Of a stretch of DNA of 62,000 bases, positions 13,018 to 23,284 are shown one piece after another. The stretch is from Hydractinia symbiolongicarpus. Taxonomy: Eukaryota; Cnidaria; Hydrozoa; Anthoathecata; Hydractiniidae. Made by a program: the position numbers and the translations under genes. Under the pieces are notes generated by a model that was not told the DNA's origin, did not search any database, and saw nothing but the letters and a program-made list of their open reading frames with translations. How positions within the stretch are numbered: the stretch's first letter is position 1; each line of letters begins with the position of its first letter. Where the stretch lies: assembly GCF_029227915.1 (NCBI RefSeq), contig NC_079879.1, positions 24,742,501 to 24,804,500 of the forward strand, given 5' to 3'.

Positions 13018-13290
13018 GTACAGGTGTGCAGTATGTCGTAAATCTAGTAAAGCATTCACAACATTCAAATGTTTCGGTTGATATATACTTTTTTAAATAT
13101 ACATAACTTTGACTGTGGCGTCTGGCTTTAAATGCCAAGTGGAGCGCCTAATAAAAACGGCAGTGTCACACATTCAGGTGGAGCGTCTTAATACAGGTAT
13201 GCAGTATGTCGTAAATACAGCAAGGCAGCCACAACGTTTAAGTGATTCGGTTGATATGTATTTTATCAATTTAATATACATAAATTTAGG
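13018..13290 (+). repeat. Direct duplication of about 90 bp
   Basis: The block ACAGGTGTGCAGTATGTCGT... at 13019-13110 recurs at 13194-13285 as ACAGGTATGCAGTATGTCGT..., both containing CGGTTGATAT and ATATACATAA. A weaker third start (ACAGGTAAACCATGTTGCAC) is at 13495. The spacing is about 175 bp. Confidence 0.7.
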
Positions 13291-14149
13291 TGAAATAAAG
13301 TTTACAACTCGTTGCTACCCCGTCATAGAAGAAACAGTCAGTCAATCTTTTTTTTTATTTTTTGGAGAATGTTCATAGTGAAAGTTAAAATACTTCAGGC
13401 TGAGTTAACTTAGTTAAAGTGAGCGCTGTTACACATTTCTATAGATGTGACGCAACTTCCGTTAAACATACAGTGAACGCTGGGCGAGCTTAGTACAGGT
13501 AAACCATGTTGCACATGCATTTATGCTTAGTACCCTTTTAGCACATTTACAACCTTTGTTACAATGACAAAAACAATTAGTATACGTTATCTTATTTTGG
13601 TAGAAGAAAATTGTGTCACGCATGCCTATTATAGGCGTAATAGCCTTTTCACAGCTTCAAATTAAATAAAAACACTTGCAAAACAGCCCATTTTTAACAG
13701 CAGATTGAACGTTTACATCTAGCATCCTAAAGATTGTTGTAGGTAGCTGAAAACTGTATATAATAGCCAAACTTTCACTTTTTAACAAGAGGTAGCTCAA
13801 GAGCTAGCTAGCTAACTGAATAAAAACTGTAAAAGAATGGGAATGGCTAGGTATTAGCTAGCCATCTTTAGAAAAATTCTGCCTCGAAATTAAGTTCCTA
13901 GCTAAAATCTTAAAATTGGTTTGTTTAGGATTTATACATAGCTAGATAACGTGGCAACATATTTAGCATACTCCTAGCTATAGAGCTATGAGAAGAGCAG
14001 CTATCATGAGAATGTGTTGACATTTGCACTCTTGTGCATAGATTAAAAAATACAAAGGGGTGAACCGTTAAGGTGTAGATAAGTGCTTCAAAAAGAATGG
14101 AAAAAGATTGGGAAAAGATTATATTCTTTATAGGTTTGCCTTTTCATAG

Positions 14150-14424
14150 TTAATTAGCAAATATTTCTTGGGTTTAAGGCAATAAATAACAAATTAAATT
14201 TTGATAAATTTTCTCCCTGATCTTTGTCAGAGCATCTTCAGATCACAAGTAAAAACGTCTTTCAACATGCATGTACAAAATGTTAAAAATTCTCTTGACA
14301 AAAATAAAATGTATAAAAATCGTTTATTAACAATAAAAGTCGTTAAAAATTATAGTATGTTTTCCCAAATTTCAGATAATCGTCTTATTTCATCTTTTTT
14401 GTTCAATAAATCCGATTTATGTTG
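14150..14424 (-). repeat. Left inverted terminal copy of the Penelope-like element
   Basis: Reverse complement of 15404-15675 with few mismatches. It starts at TAATTAGCAAATATTTCTTG and ends after the segment complementary to the ORF 3' end. Confidence 0.85.
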
Positions 14425-15478
14425 TTCATCGGATCACCTGCTATCCGATCACCTGCTCTTCATCGGATCACCTGCGTCGCCATGTTTTGCCGAAATCTAC
14501 ATTCAAAGAATAGAAGAAAATAGTTTCTACTCAATGTTACACGCACCAAGAATTTGGCTAAGAAAAGTAGACGATACGTTCACTGTTACAAAACATAAAA
14601 CCGAGGACACCTTAAATGAGCTGAATAACATTCATTCAAAGGTAAAATTCACAGCGGAGGAAGAAAAGGATGACCAGATCCCATTTTTGGATTGTTTAAT
14701 AATGAGAAAAGATGACAATACAGTGAAAACAAAAGTGTATAAAAAACCTACGCATACGGGACAATACACTAATTATACGTCAAACCAACCTTTACACGTA
14801 AAATTATCGACAATTAAAACTTTAACGAGAAGAGCAAAAACCATTTGCACAGAAGAAGCAGACCTCAAAGAAGAATTGAATTACATACAAAAAACTATGC
14901 AATTAAATGAGTTTCCCAAGAACATCGTAACAAAAACGATAAAAGAAACATTAAACAAAGAATGTAATGGAAGAAACCAGACAGATGACGACACGAATTC
15001 AATTCGATTGTTTTTACCCTATGAAAAAGGCATCTCAGAACAAATCGCCAGAGTATGCAAGAAATTTAATGTAAAATTAACACATACGAAAAACAAAGCG
15101 CTAAAAAATGTTGTAAAGGGCAACAAAATATTGAAAAACGGAAACCAAGACAATGAATCAGGTGTTGTATATAAAGTAACGTGTGGAGATTGTGGAAAAT
15201 ATTACATAGGAGAAACAGGAAGGAAGTTGACAACACGAATAAAAGAACACAAAAATGGCGCAAAAAACGATAAAGAAAACGTCTCTGGAATGTCCAAACA
15301 CATTAAAGAAACAAAACACGAAATGAACTTTGAGAAAATAGAAATTCTCTATAGGGAAAACAATTTTATTAAAAGAAAATTTAAAGAGGCATTAGCGATT
15401 AAACAACATAAATCGGATTTATTGAACAAAAAAGATGAAATAAGACGATTATCTGAAATTTGGGAAAACATACTATAA
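14201..15478 (+). CDS. Penelope-like element protein: partial reverse transcriptase plus GIY-YIG endonuclease
   Basis: The open frame is 425 aa with no stops. Residues 1 to about 88 are translated from the inverted terminal copy and are probably not a real domain. From Gly89, GSPASPCFAEIY matches the RT region before the active site; the catalytic box is V123-D124-D125 (usually YVDD; here the Tyr is Lys), followed by FLDCLI and the KPTHTGQYTNY block. The C-terminal endonuclease has GVVY (321-324), YYIG (334-337), Arg341, Arg346 and His350. RT motifs N-terminal to GSP are missing, so the copy is 5'-truncated and cannot be autonomous, although the remaining frame is intact and therefore fairly young. 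It acts in target-primed reverse transcription. Confidence 0.88.
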   Translation: MINFLPDLCQSIFRSQVKTSFNMHVQNVKNSLDKNKMYKNRLLTIKVVKNYSMFSQISDNRLISSFLFNKSDLCCSSDHLLSDHLLFIGSPASPCFAEIYIQRIEENSFYSMLHAPRIWLRKVDDTFTVTKHKTEDTLNELNNIHSKVKFTAEEEKDDQIPFLDCLIMRKDDNTVKTKVYKKPTHTGQYTNYTSNQPLHVKLSTIKTLTRRAKTICTEEADLKEELNYIQKTMQLNEFPKNIVTKTIKETLNKECNGRNQTDDDTNSIRLFLPYEKGISEQIARVCKKFNVKLTHTKNKALKNVVKGNKILKNGNQDNESGVVYKVTCGDCGKYYIGETGRKLTTRIKEHKNGAKNDKENVSGMSKHIKETKHEMNFEKIEILYRENNFIKRKFKEALAIKQHKSDLLNKKDEIRRLSEIWENIL

Positions 15479-15675
15479 TTTTTAACGACTTTTATTGTTA
15501 ATAAACGATTTTTATACATATTTTTGTCAAGAGAATTTTTAACATTTTGTTCATGCATGTTGAAAGACGTTTTTACTTGTGATCTGAAGATGCTCTGACA
15601 AAGATCAGGGAGAAAATTTATCAAAATTTAATTTGTTATTTATTGCCTTAAACCCAAGAAATATTTGCTAATTAA
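15404..15675 (+). repeat. Right terminal repeat of the Penelope-like element
   Basis: Covers the last 25 or so codons of the RT/GIY-YIG ORF and the 3' UTR. It is mirrored at 14150-14424. Confidence 0.85.
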
Positions 15676-15968
15676 AAGATTATAAGTTTGTAAAAGCAAT
15701 TTAAAACCAGTCTGACCTCGTGACCTTGTGTTGTGGTTGCGTATTTAGACCCGGGCCTAAAAATGAACGCTGGATTGCGTAAACACATGAAACGAATAAG
15801 GTTTCTAATTGGTTAATAAAATCTAAGTCTGGCGCAAAACAGGCTTACTACTCCGGAACTCTGCTAACTTCAAAATGGCAGCTAAAAACGTCACTATCAT
15901 AGGATAGGACGACTATTTCAAACATATGCGTGCAAACACGCAGATGAATTAAAGCATGAATCAAACGT

Positions 15969-16007
15969 TGAAGCAAGAATATCAAAAAAATTAATATTCT
16001 TGCTTCA
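15969..16007. repeat. 14-bp inverted repeat hairpin
   Basis: TGAAGCAAGAATAT (15969-15982) pairs exactly with ATATTCTTGCTTCA (15994-16007) around an 11-nt loop. Weaker complementarity (CATGAATCAAAC / TTGTTTCATG) extends outwards. Similar CTTCACTT/GCTTCA motifs lie at 21140-21240, on the far side of the 16284-21042 element. Confidence 0.75.
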
Positions 16008-16672
16008 TTGCTGCATCTGCTTCACGCTTGTTTCATGATTTTTGTAGCATGAGCAGGTGATGCAAAGTGAAGCAAATAGTAAAAAAACAAAAAAACAAAT
16101 TCTTTCTACAAACCTATGCTGAAAAATGATATAAAATTCTGACTTGAGATAAGATTCCCTGTCTCCAAGCAACATTTCTTGAAACAGCGTATGGTAAACA
16201 CCACGTTGTTCACGATGCTTAAAAATTTCGCCGACCCATACTTTTCTTGATATTTAGAGTTTTTTCTTATCGCTTGTGCCGTTCCAGCAGACACACGAAG
16301 TTGGAGCAATGTTGTATTCAAGTTGCTTTTTTATGGCGATGTTGCGCAACTTAATTCGAACATTGTAGCAATGTTACGTCTGCAATGTTTCTTAGGTTAT
16401 ATCGTAACAATGTTGCAGGAATGTTTTAAGATTTTTTGAGAAATATCGTAAAACTGCGGTCGTTGCAACAATGTTTTAACATCATCATATAAGCGATTAT
16501 TAAATAGTTTTATTTAATTAATTATTTTATATGAAAATTTTTACTAAGTAGTGAAAAAACGTTATTATAAATTATTAAACCTTTACCCTTGATCAGCGAG
16601 CTAATAAAAAGGACCTACAAAATTGCCACCTAGGCAAAAATATGGCGCATGGAACGGAAGAAAGAAGAACGA

Positions 16673-16710
16673 GATCTAATGGCGCGAAAAAGTAATCGCG
16701 CCATTAGATC
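16673..16710. repeat. 14-bp perfect palindrome, GATCTAATGGCGCG
   Basis: Arms 16673-16686 and 16697-16710 with a 10-nt loop. It is strikingly GC-rich for this neighbourhood; partial pairing continues outward (AGAACGA / GCATTCTT). It could be a fused pair of element ends. Confidence 0.85.
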
Positions 16711-17161
16711 GCATTCTTCACAAAAATTTAGTTGGATTTTGACTTTGTTATGGCATAGTCATCCGCCATGTTTATGTCGCAAGGTGTTGCATTGTGGGAA
16801 AGTTCCGGGCGTATTCGGGAATGTGCGGGCAGTTTCGGCATACAACCGTCACTTTATTAAAAAAAGTTGCCCGAACTCGCCCGTATATATGCGGCGTTTG
16901 TGGCCTATTCTCATCCTCTTTTTTAAAGACTTTGTTGCCGAAATGAATTAGAAAGGCTGTATTATTAATTATATTACCTACACCATTTGTCTCGTTAGAA
17001 CTTGTTTGCAGTTCACATTTTCACAGTTTTTTTTCTTGTTATTAAGCGCAGCTATTTGAGAAGGAGATAAGTAGACACAGGCGAAATTGGAAAATTAATT
17101 TTCACAAATTAAAAATTTATAAAGCGGTATATTAAATCTTTTTTTGTTCATTCATATATTT

Positions 17162-18398
17162 AATTCCTTCAGTATGTCCAAAAAGTACAAACGAGAATAA
17201 AAAAAAGATGATTGAAAGAGAGATTCTTCTCTCAGAATAATCATCTGAAGAAGTTAGCAATGATGTCACACATAAGGTAGTGTTGAGTGAGCATGAAGCG
17301 TCCATCCTTGAACTAGTTGGGCCAGATACCAGTGTTGTTAAATGTAGCTCTGAAGGATCAGACAGTGAACAAAGTTAAAGGTCTGATATTGAACTCAATG
17401 AAATGACAAATAGGGCTAAGTTCAGCATGAAAATCTTAATCAAGATCTTGCATCATGGGCATCTCGTAATGCATTGACAAGATTAGCCATAACAGAAATA
17501 TTACTATTCTACGATCTCATAATTGTGGTGATCTACCTAAAGATCAAGAACTTTATTTCATATTCTAAAAAATATTAATGTTACTGAAAGATGATTTTTA
17601 AAGGAATATTTGACACTACAACAAGAAGGACTATATTTAATGAACAAAAGTTTACTTTGAATATTCAAGGAGTAATTTGTGGTGCTCCTGCTAGGCAATA
17701 TCTCAAATGCAGCAAAGCCCACAATGGATATAATAGCTTTAAAAGATGGGAAGTAAAAGGTGAATATGTTGAAGGCCGAATGGTTTTTTAATTAATAGAG
17801 GATGTTTTGCGTAAAACAGAAAACATATCAAGACATATATATAGCAGTCATATCCCCTGCATCAAAATGGCAGAAGTCCTTTTATAAATACCAATATTGA
17901 TTATATTAAAGATATCCCACTATATGCACTTAGTAATGCTGAATTTAGACAGCTTTTTTTTTTACTGAACCAGTTGTGATGAAAGGAATAGTTAGTGACA
18001 ATATGTATTTACATTTTCTTGCTTTGTCTGTGGCTATGCGCATTTTTTTAGAAACTGATGTTATTCAACCGTAGAGAAGAGCTAGATGCTTTAACTTTAG
18101 CTCGATCAAAAAAGGAAATTATTGCAAAGGTGTCTACATCCGATAAAGACTCCTGGTTCCTGTTGACAAATGGTAATATTGCTAATGTAAAGGCGAAAGT
18201 TAATGAAGTCGAATACTTATGCGATGTTTTCAGTAACAGCCAACTAGAATCGTTTTTTAATAAACCATGTAGGTCAGCCATGGTTAAGGTTTACAAAATA
18301 CGTAAAAGTAATCAGAGGAAATCCAATATAGCTCTTTCGAAAATTGGTGTGTTTACATCAATTGAATCAAGATATTATATCAATCTCTTTTCTGCATG
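17162..18398 (+). pseudogene. Decayed tnp2-like transposase
   Basis: Fragments in changing frames give a recognisable protein order: SEHEASILELVGPD near 17290; WASRNALTRLAITEI near 17460; QGVICGAPARQYLKCSKAHN with YVEGRMVF at 17665-17790; ALSNAEFRQLF near 17930; then an open frame at 18058-18399 with DKDSWFLLTNGNIANVKA and a C-terminal NKPCRSAMVKVYKI. The APAR-x-LKC-x-HNGYN and KGEYVEGRMVF blocks are ones I associate with a family of animal transposase-like proteins related to tnp2 (En/Spm, CACTA) transposases; that placement is from memory. Several stops and frameshifts show it is inactive. It lies inside the inverted-repeat-bounded element 16284-21042. Confidence 0.6.
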
Positions 18399-19789
18399 AC
18401 ATTGTTTTATAGTAACATTAACATGCAGGTAGTTTTTTTTATTTGTATAACATTTTATTTTAAACTTAGGGTCATTTACATGGAGATTGGCATAAATGTT
18501 TCTGATTCTGCGAATCAGTCAATGTTTATGTTTTTATTATTGCTAAGAATAATTCCTAACTTATTATGAAAATTTCGTTTTATTATCCTTGGCCCGCGAC
18601 TTCTTTGCAGAAAATTGTTTCTTTTAAGTTTTTAGTACTTTTTGTCAATGAACACCGTATGTCAATACACCTTAATTTACTTTAAGTATTCAATCTTAGG
18701 AAAGGTAATACATTCGAAGGATAAGAATGCGGAATTAATGTCTTACCATTCTAAAGAATAACTAATAGTCGCCAAAAAACTAACAACAGCCTCTACATTT
18801 TACAATACAAGATATAAGAATATTTAAGTTTAATTTCATAAACATTTTTTGTTAGATTTCTTATTTGACGCAGCATGGAGCAACGAATTTTGGCGAGACA
18901 ATCATGTTAGCGTAAGTGTATAATTGATTAATTCTTATCATCGCGAGTACTTAGTTCTTATACTTATTGTATACTAGTTCTGTTACTGGCTTTATTATAT
19001 TTTAAGGAAATTCTCTTTACATGATTGCAAGCTACTCTGTTTGGTCGCAATTTACTTATTATGGTACAGATGAGAAGAAAGGATTTGAGAAAGTGAAGCT
19101 GTACCAAAAGTCTATTAGGGAAAGAAATTGAAATAGGCATATATTGTGTAATTTTTTGCATGAAAATTTCACAGTCATTTTAAAATTGCTGTTCACGTGA
19201 AAAAGGAAAAGTTAGAGCAAGGTCTGAGTTTTGAAAATGTGCTTCTATTAAAGGGAAACCAAGAAACAGGAAACAAGAAAAACCCTTGTGGTTTTAACAC
19301 TCGTTCTAATTAGACAAATGATTAGCAGTTTCTTTCTCGGATTTCTTTGTTTAGTAGATCACAACAGGCAGAATCAATCAATTCTTGAATTATTACTGAG
19401 ACAAGCGCGATAATTATATAAGTAGTCAACACACTAAATTACCTAGAACGACTATGTGATATAGGGAAATCTCAACATTATAATCTATCTTTAGGGGCTA
19501 TTACAGCAAATCACAAGGATTGTACTGTTGGCAAAATCAAGGAACGCATTCAAAGTTTTCCACGGTATGTTTTATGTTGTAGAGTCAAGCGATTCGGAAA
19601 AAGAATCATAGCTTGAAGCAAGAACTTGATTTTGATTTTGCGGTAGTCTGGCTCCATTGTGGCATGCCTTAAAGGAATTAATTTTCGCGAGAACTGATCT
19701 TACCGATATTTTTCCTGAAGTAACCAAAAAATGCATGTCTAATATGTTAAACTTTCTGACGTTAAGGCGCGACTTCAATAACACCACCT

Positions 19790-20188
19790 TAACGTCCTAT
19801 ATTAAATTAATGAAGCCGTTACAGAGCACTTAAAACTTTGAAGCCAAATAACTTGGAAACGAGGTGGTGACGTCAATGATTTTTTCACCGCGTGTGTAAC
19901 TAGGGACCACTTGGGACTAATTTGGGCAAGTTTCTCAAACCTGAGTCCCCAAATCCGTTTCAAAATGGACGGGTTGATGACGTCATCAAAAAACCTTCAA
20001 ACCCAAATATCTCTGCAACCGTTTGTCAAAAGTACATGTTCCTATACATTTTCTTGATCAGCAGTTTAATCTCTACACAATAGAGGCAACGTGAAAACAA
20101 GATTCCAATTTTTTTGTGTGGATGGGTTGCTGACGTCATCAAAATTTATATTCTGCCTCAGTGGATTTTTCCACGGGCTTTATCAACT
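19790..20188 (+). mobile_element. Helitron-like element, 3' portion of the long type
   Basis: Closely similar to the reverse complement of about 21640-22150: shared blocks include AACTTGGAAACGAGGTGG, the CACCGCGTG block and the segment with TGACGTCATCAAA. It ends with a hairpin-like GTGGATTTTTCCACGGGC and abuts the TC start of the next element at 20189. Confidence 0.65.
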
Positions 20189-20361
20189 TCTCTACTATAA
20201 CAGCCGTATTCCGTCTGTCTGTCTCTGCGCGGACCCCCTGCTGAGTTAGAAAATCATGCTACGGAAACACGAATATCAAATGCGATATATTTTTATCCAC
20301 TTTGTTGCGACGGATATAGTGGACGGGCGAACCCGTGGAGTTTTCCACGGGCAACGACTAG
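20189..20361 (+). mobile_element. Short Helitron-like element, 173 bp
   Basis: Starts TCTCTACTATAACAGCCGTA, carries a CTGTCTGTCTGT tract, and ends with the hairpin CCCGTGGAGTTTTCCACGGG, then CAACGA and CTAG followed by T. TC at the 5' end, a hairpin about 10 nt before a terminal CTRR, and a T after the end are the standard Helitron hallmarks. It has no coding capacity. Confidence 0.8.
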
Positions 20362-21615
20362 TTTTTAATAATAATTTTGCGAGCCAAGTGATGCCTATAT
20401 TTTGCGAGAATAAGGTATGTCGATTTAAGGTAAACATGGAAACAAAAAAGGGTTGCTCGAGTCGGACAAAGAATCTTAACTACCAGAGAGTCAATATGCG
20501 GCACAATTATGTTCCTGTTAACGGTTATAGTTCTATGTATAAAAAGAAAGTTGTAGTTTTATGTATAAAAAAGAGGTTATAGTTTTATGTGTATATTTAT
20601 ATATTTATATAAGAAGTGTTAATTGTATGTATATGTATGTATATAATATATTGTAAAACAAATTGACATACGAATGCTATTTATATAATATATTGTAAAT
20701 CAAAACTTAAAAAGAGAACAAAAAAAGTTAACCAAACTGGTTATGTTTAATGAATAACCCTGTCGTTTCAATTAAAAAACAACAAATAACAAGGTTGATA
20801 ATTCCCAGTTAAAAAAATTGCGAAAAAAATTCTAAAGGTTCATGCTACAACGTTTTAGCAACACTTACATGTTGCATTCATGTCGCTTTGGCGCTGTATA
20901 ACTGTTGCCAGGTTGAGTTGTTACAACGTTGCTGCCATGTTACAAATTCATATTACGATGATTCCATTTGTAACCTTCATGTAATGTTAACATCGGGAGT
21001 AGCTGTTGCTGTAACGTAGCTGCAACAAATTTTGTCTGCTGGGGTCGTTTTTTTCAACAACAAATATCCCAAAGTCATAACTAAATATTACTCTTCATTG
21101 TTTATCAAAAGAATGCAAGTGATCTTTTTAAGCTAATGTGAGATACTTACTTCACCTCTTGCTTCACTTCTTACTTCACACTAACTGCGCATGCTTACTT
21201 TACTTGCTTTTGCATCTGCTTCATTAGTGTGAAACAGGCTTAACCTTCACTTTCTACTTCTAACTTTACTACTTTACTTCTAGCTCTAGCTACCACTTCT
21301 TACTTTACTTCTTGGACTTTTCTTTCTCTGAATTACTTTATGCACTTTTTTCAAGACGAAAGGACCGTTCTTTTGTTGTCGCTTCTTTCGGCGTCGAGGG
21401 TCACCAGTTTTGTAAAGAAAGCTGTTAAATTTATTTCAGCAAATCAAGTTGCTCCATTTTGATCACGTGATGTAAACAAAGTAAACCCGCTAGCAAAATA
21501 GATATAACTTTTTCGGAGACTTCAAAGGAACTTTCGGCAACATAAAAGGAAAATAAAAACATCGACTTTGCCTGTCACAGCCAGAGGAACACACTTAGCG
21601 TATTATTATAAGAAA

Positions 21616-22327
21616 CTAGTTGATAAGGCCCGTGGAGAAATCCATTTAGGCAAAAGGACAATGGAAAAAGAGGTTGTTTTAGATTTCTTTTTTGTTGACG
21701 TAAGCAGTACGGATACAAAAAACATTTGGTAAAAATTAGTTCATTCGTTGCCTGTAATAATTAGAGGTTGGAACGAATAATGTATAGAATCGTGTGGTTT
21801 TGGCGAATACCTAAGTAGATATCGGGGTTTAAGGATTTTGCTGATGTCATCATAGTCCAGTCAAAACACAAAATATGCCCGTTGCCTTTATGGTATAGAT
21901 CTTGGAACGCTGATCAAGAAAATATAGAGATTCATGTACTTTTGACGGTTGCAGATGTATTAGGGGTTTTTTGACGACGTCATTAACCCATCCATTCTGA
22001 AACGGATTTGGGGGCCCAGGTTTGGGAAAATTATCCAAATTGGTCCTAGGTGGTCCCTAGTTACCCACGCGGTGAAAAATCATTGATGTTACCACCTCGT
22101 TTCCAAGTTATTTGCCCTTAAAGTTTTCAGTGCATTATAGTGGCTTTACTGATGTTAATGTACTTTTCTTTGACGTCCATATTATTTTAATATTAAAGTT
22201 TGGTAAATTACAGAACAAATTTAGAGGTGATGTTTTAGAGAGTTTATCGAAGAAAATTGTGAAGAATATAATCAACTTTCCAAAAGTCACACACAGACAC
22301 ACGGAAGAACGGTATTATTATAAGAGA
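21616..22327 (-). mobile_element. Long-type Helitron-like element, 712 bp
   Basis: Read on the minus strand it begins TCTCTTATAATAATACCG, has a GTGTGTCTGTG tract, and ends with a degenerate hairpin (GGATTTCTCCACGGGCC) and CTAG. The interior matches 19790-20188. It has no open frame of note; a nonautonomous, longer relative of the short elements. Confidence 0.7.
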
Positions 22328-23284
22328 TTGATAAAAATCTTGTTTTTATAAATGTGTTTTTATATGGGGTAACTTGATAAACAATGAAATTTCCCGCAGC
22401 TGTTTTCAAATATGTATAGCTATAAGGCTTAAAACTGTGATGTAATTTTCCTCTTAAGTTTTTACTTTTGACCCAGCTAAAAATCTCAGCGTTGTCCTTT
22501 CATACTTAGTGTAGTTAGCTATAGTGAAATAGTTTAATATTCAAACTTGACCAAATTTACTTAGTAATACCTAATAAATTCTATATGTAGCTATAAGATA
22601 GCTATAAGATATACCTGTAAGAAAAACATCAAACAAAGTCGATGCTGTTCTCCTTTGTAAATATTCCCAGGGGTATTTCTGTATAAGAAGTAAATTTTAT
22701 GTGTACATTCCTTGCGCAATGAGTGTAATCAAAGTGCCCTGTACACAGATACAAAGATTTGTGTTGTTGGCTCACGACACCACGTAACAAAGAAACCGTG
22801 CTTTGCACTTTCCCGTAACCTATACAGAGATTTGGGGTGTGATATATATCGGGATTACTGTCTTTAATCTGCGCCACATTTAAACAATTGTCTTGCAATT
22901 AATTACCTTCTCAGAATATCCAGGTCTTACTTGGAACGAGTTGGTTTCACAGTTTTACTTTAATTTTGCTTACAATGTTATAATTCTTTTAAAACGGGTA
23001 AGAGGAAGAGCTGTTATAAATTATACTCTCTCCGTGGAGGGGATTAAAATAGGAACAAAAAAATCAAACTAGCTGTAATTATTGCTTTACCTCCTACGAG
23101 TGAGATCTGAAAGAAACATAAACGACAAAAAATTATAGATACGGAACAGAAACATCTGCAGGAGTTCTGATTAAAATTAAACATAATATTAAAAGCTTTT
23201 GTGTTATCTATTTATACATAAATCGAAATAAAAAAGTGGCACATCGGTCGCAATGGTAGAGGGCAACTTTTAAAATAAATAAAA

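Larger units (their letters stand above)
14124..15673 (+). mobile_element. Penelope-like retroelement, 5'-truncated, with inverted terminal copies
   Basis: The element is bounded by an 11-bp direct repeat AAAAGATTATA (14113-14123 and 15674-15684), a plausible target-site duplication. About 270 bp at the left (14150-14424) is the reverse complement of the right end (15404-15675), so the 3' part, including the last codons of the ORF, is present in inverted orientation at the 5' side. Such inverted terminal copies are typical of Penelope-like elements. A short degenerate repeat of the unit GGATCACCTG (about 14430-14475) marks the join to the coding body. Confidence 0.85.
16284..21042. mobile_element. 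4.76 kb DNA transposon-like region bounded by CCAGCAGACA inverted termini
   Basis: The left terminus CCAGCAGACA (16284-16293) is inverted at 21033-21042 (TGTCTGCTGG). Both sub-terminal regions are full of AACGTTG / CAATGTTG-type words in opposite orientation. A decayed transposase (17162-18398) lies inside, as expected for an autonomous element gone dead, and Helitron-like copies (19790-20361) were inserted later. No clear target duplication was seen. The superfamily is not assigned. Confidence 0.55.

Noticed and set aside
15349-15624. Minus-strand 91-codon frame nearly identical to the N-terminus of the Penelope-like ORF
   Set aside because: It is simply the right terminal copy read in reverse; the matching N-terminus is the inverted left copy, not a domain.
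18048-18281. Minus-strand 77-codon frame
   Set aside because: Shadow of the transposase remnant on the plus strand.
20256-20582. 108-codon plus-strand frame
   Set aside because: Starts inside a Helitron-like element and runs past its CTAG end; no protein features.
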